6,185 bases of DNA, from NCBI GenBank assembly GCA_016213345.1, contig JACRAO010000084.1, forward strand, positions 1 to 6,185, in the 5' to 3' direction. Positions 5,640 through 6,185 of this stretch are shown in pieces. Origin of the DNA: Bdellovibrio sp. Its GTDB lineage: Bacteria > Bdellovibrionota > UBA1018. The notes beneath the pieces were generated by a model. The model made no database searches. It was not told the DNA's origin and saw only the letters and a program-made list of their open reading frames with translations. Positions within the stretch are counted from its first letter, which is position 1, and every line of letters starts with the position of its first letter. The position numbers and the translations under genes were made by a program.

Positions 5640-6185
5640 ATGACCAACTCCAAAAACAGCTTACTCCTGCTATCCGGTGGTTTGGATTCGGCAGCTAATT
5701 TGGCTATCGGTTCTGAAAGAAATGAAATAGTTCGTGCGTTAACATTTAAATATGGCCAGCGGGCACAAGAAAAAGAACTACAGGCTGCAAGAGAACTGTG
5801 TCAATATTACAAAGTAGAACACCAAGTTTTAGATCTCTCTTGGCTTGGGGATCTAGGTGGCAGCGCTCTAACTGATAAAAATCAAAGTCTTCCCAGACTG
5901 AATACCCATGAACTCGATCAACTAGATATTATAAAAAAAACAGCTAAAGCTGTTTGGGTGCCAAATAGAAACGGTATGTTTATTAATGCAGCAGCAGCCG
6001 TTGCAGAAAGTTTAAACATTAATAAAATAATTGTTGGTTTTAATATCGAAGAAGCACAAAGTTTTCCTGATAACTCGGTTGAGTTTTTAAAAAAAATTAC
6101 AGATTCACTTTTTTACTCAACTGCAAATCATGTTCAAGTGTCTTCTTATACGGCTGAATTAAATAAAACTGAAATAGAAACGAAA
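5640..6185 (+). CDS. queC: QueC, 7-cyano-7-deazaguanine (preQ0) synthase, 3' end outside window
   Basis: This frame starts at ATG 5640 and stays open for 182 codons to the window edge. QueC is a cytoplasmic ATP-dependent enzyme that converts 7-carboxy-7-deazaguanine plus ammonia to preQ0, two steps after QueD. The N-terminal PP-loop LLSGGLDS (10-17) binds ATP. The family blocks TFKYGQRAQEKEL and VWVPNRNGMFINAAAAVAE follow. The segment GFNIEEAQSFPDNSVEF replaces the GVN...YPDCRPEF form of the E. coli type; from memory, this variant occurs in other bacterial QueC proteins. The C-terminal Cys zinc site expected near residues 190-220 is beyond the window. An in-frame TAA at 5628-5630 excludes an upstream start except a non-standard ATA. 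No Shine-Dalgarno precedes the ATG, and the region before it is almost pure A/T (TATAAAAAATATTA). Confidence 0.95.
   Translation, partial: MTNSKNSLLLLSGGLDSAANLAIGSERNEIVRALTFKYGQRAQEKELQAARELCQYYKVEHQVLDLSWLGDLGGSALTDKNQSLPRLNTHELDQLDIIKKTAKAVWVPNRNGMFINAAAAVAESLNINKIIVGFNIEEAQSFPDNSVEFLKKITDSLFYSTANHVQVSSYTAELNKTEIETK

Noticed and set aside
5540..5760. Minus-strand open frame running from the intergenic Pro-rich stretch into antisense queC
   Set aside because: Most of it mirrors queC codons, no ATG with a ribosome binding site was found, and it opposes a certain gene.

Overview
The window is AT-rich (roughly 35-37% G+C by eye) and densely coded. It looks like the chromosome of a Gram-negative bacterium: one gene encodes a classical lipoprotein precursor, and most of the others are core translation or tRNA-modification genes. 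A low-G+C member of the Bdellovibrionota or a similar lineage would fit. That is a soft impression from protein style; no marker here settles the taxonomy.

Layout: a minus-strand block covers 3413 down to 163. It holds thrS (threonyl-tRNA synthetase without a TGS domain), overlapping by 25 nt a COG1078-type HD-domain phosphohydrolase. Positions 1-150, beyond the HD gene, are clearly richer in G+C (about 47%) and hold only an unidentified 48-codon open stretch that looks like the 3' remnant of a gene. A plus-strand block begins only 32 bp from thrS. It holds a small lipoprotein (GTG start, good Shine-Dalgarno), a RimI-like N-acetyltransferase overlapping it by 10 nt, a queD gene fused in frame to a complete Fic-type domain, a 170-nt non-coding gap, and queC, which is cut by the window end.

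Two genes belong to the 7-deazaguanine (queuosine) pathway. QueD makes 6-carboxy-tetrahydropterin and QueC makes preQ0. QueE, which acts between them, is not in this window. ThrS, RimI and queuosine synthesis all bear on translation.

The most unusual item is the QueD-Fic fusion. All recognisable QueD zinc and catalytic residues are kept. The Fic half keeps an N-terminal inhibitory-type S-A-A-I-E-G-N motif, but its signature reads QPFEDGNKRTSR, with Gln where the catalytic His of HPFx(D/E)GN(G/K)R normally stands. The second item is the gap between this gene and queC. It contains several perfect inverted repeats that can form a pseudoknot, mutually exclusive hairpins and a hairpin sequestering a strong purine-rich SD-like sequence, so a cis-acting RNA is possible. 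queC and queD-fic themselves have no recognisable Shine-Dalgarno sequence.
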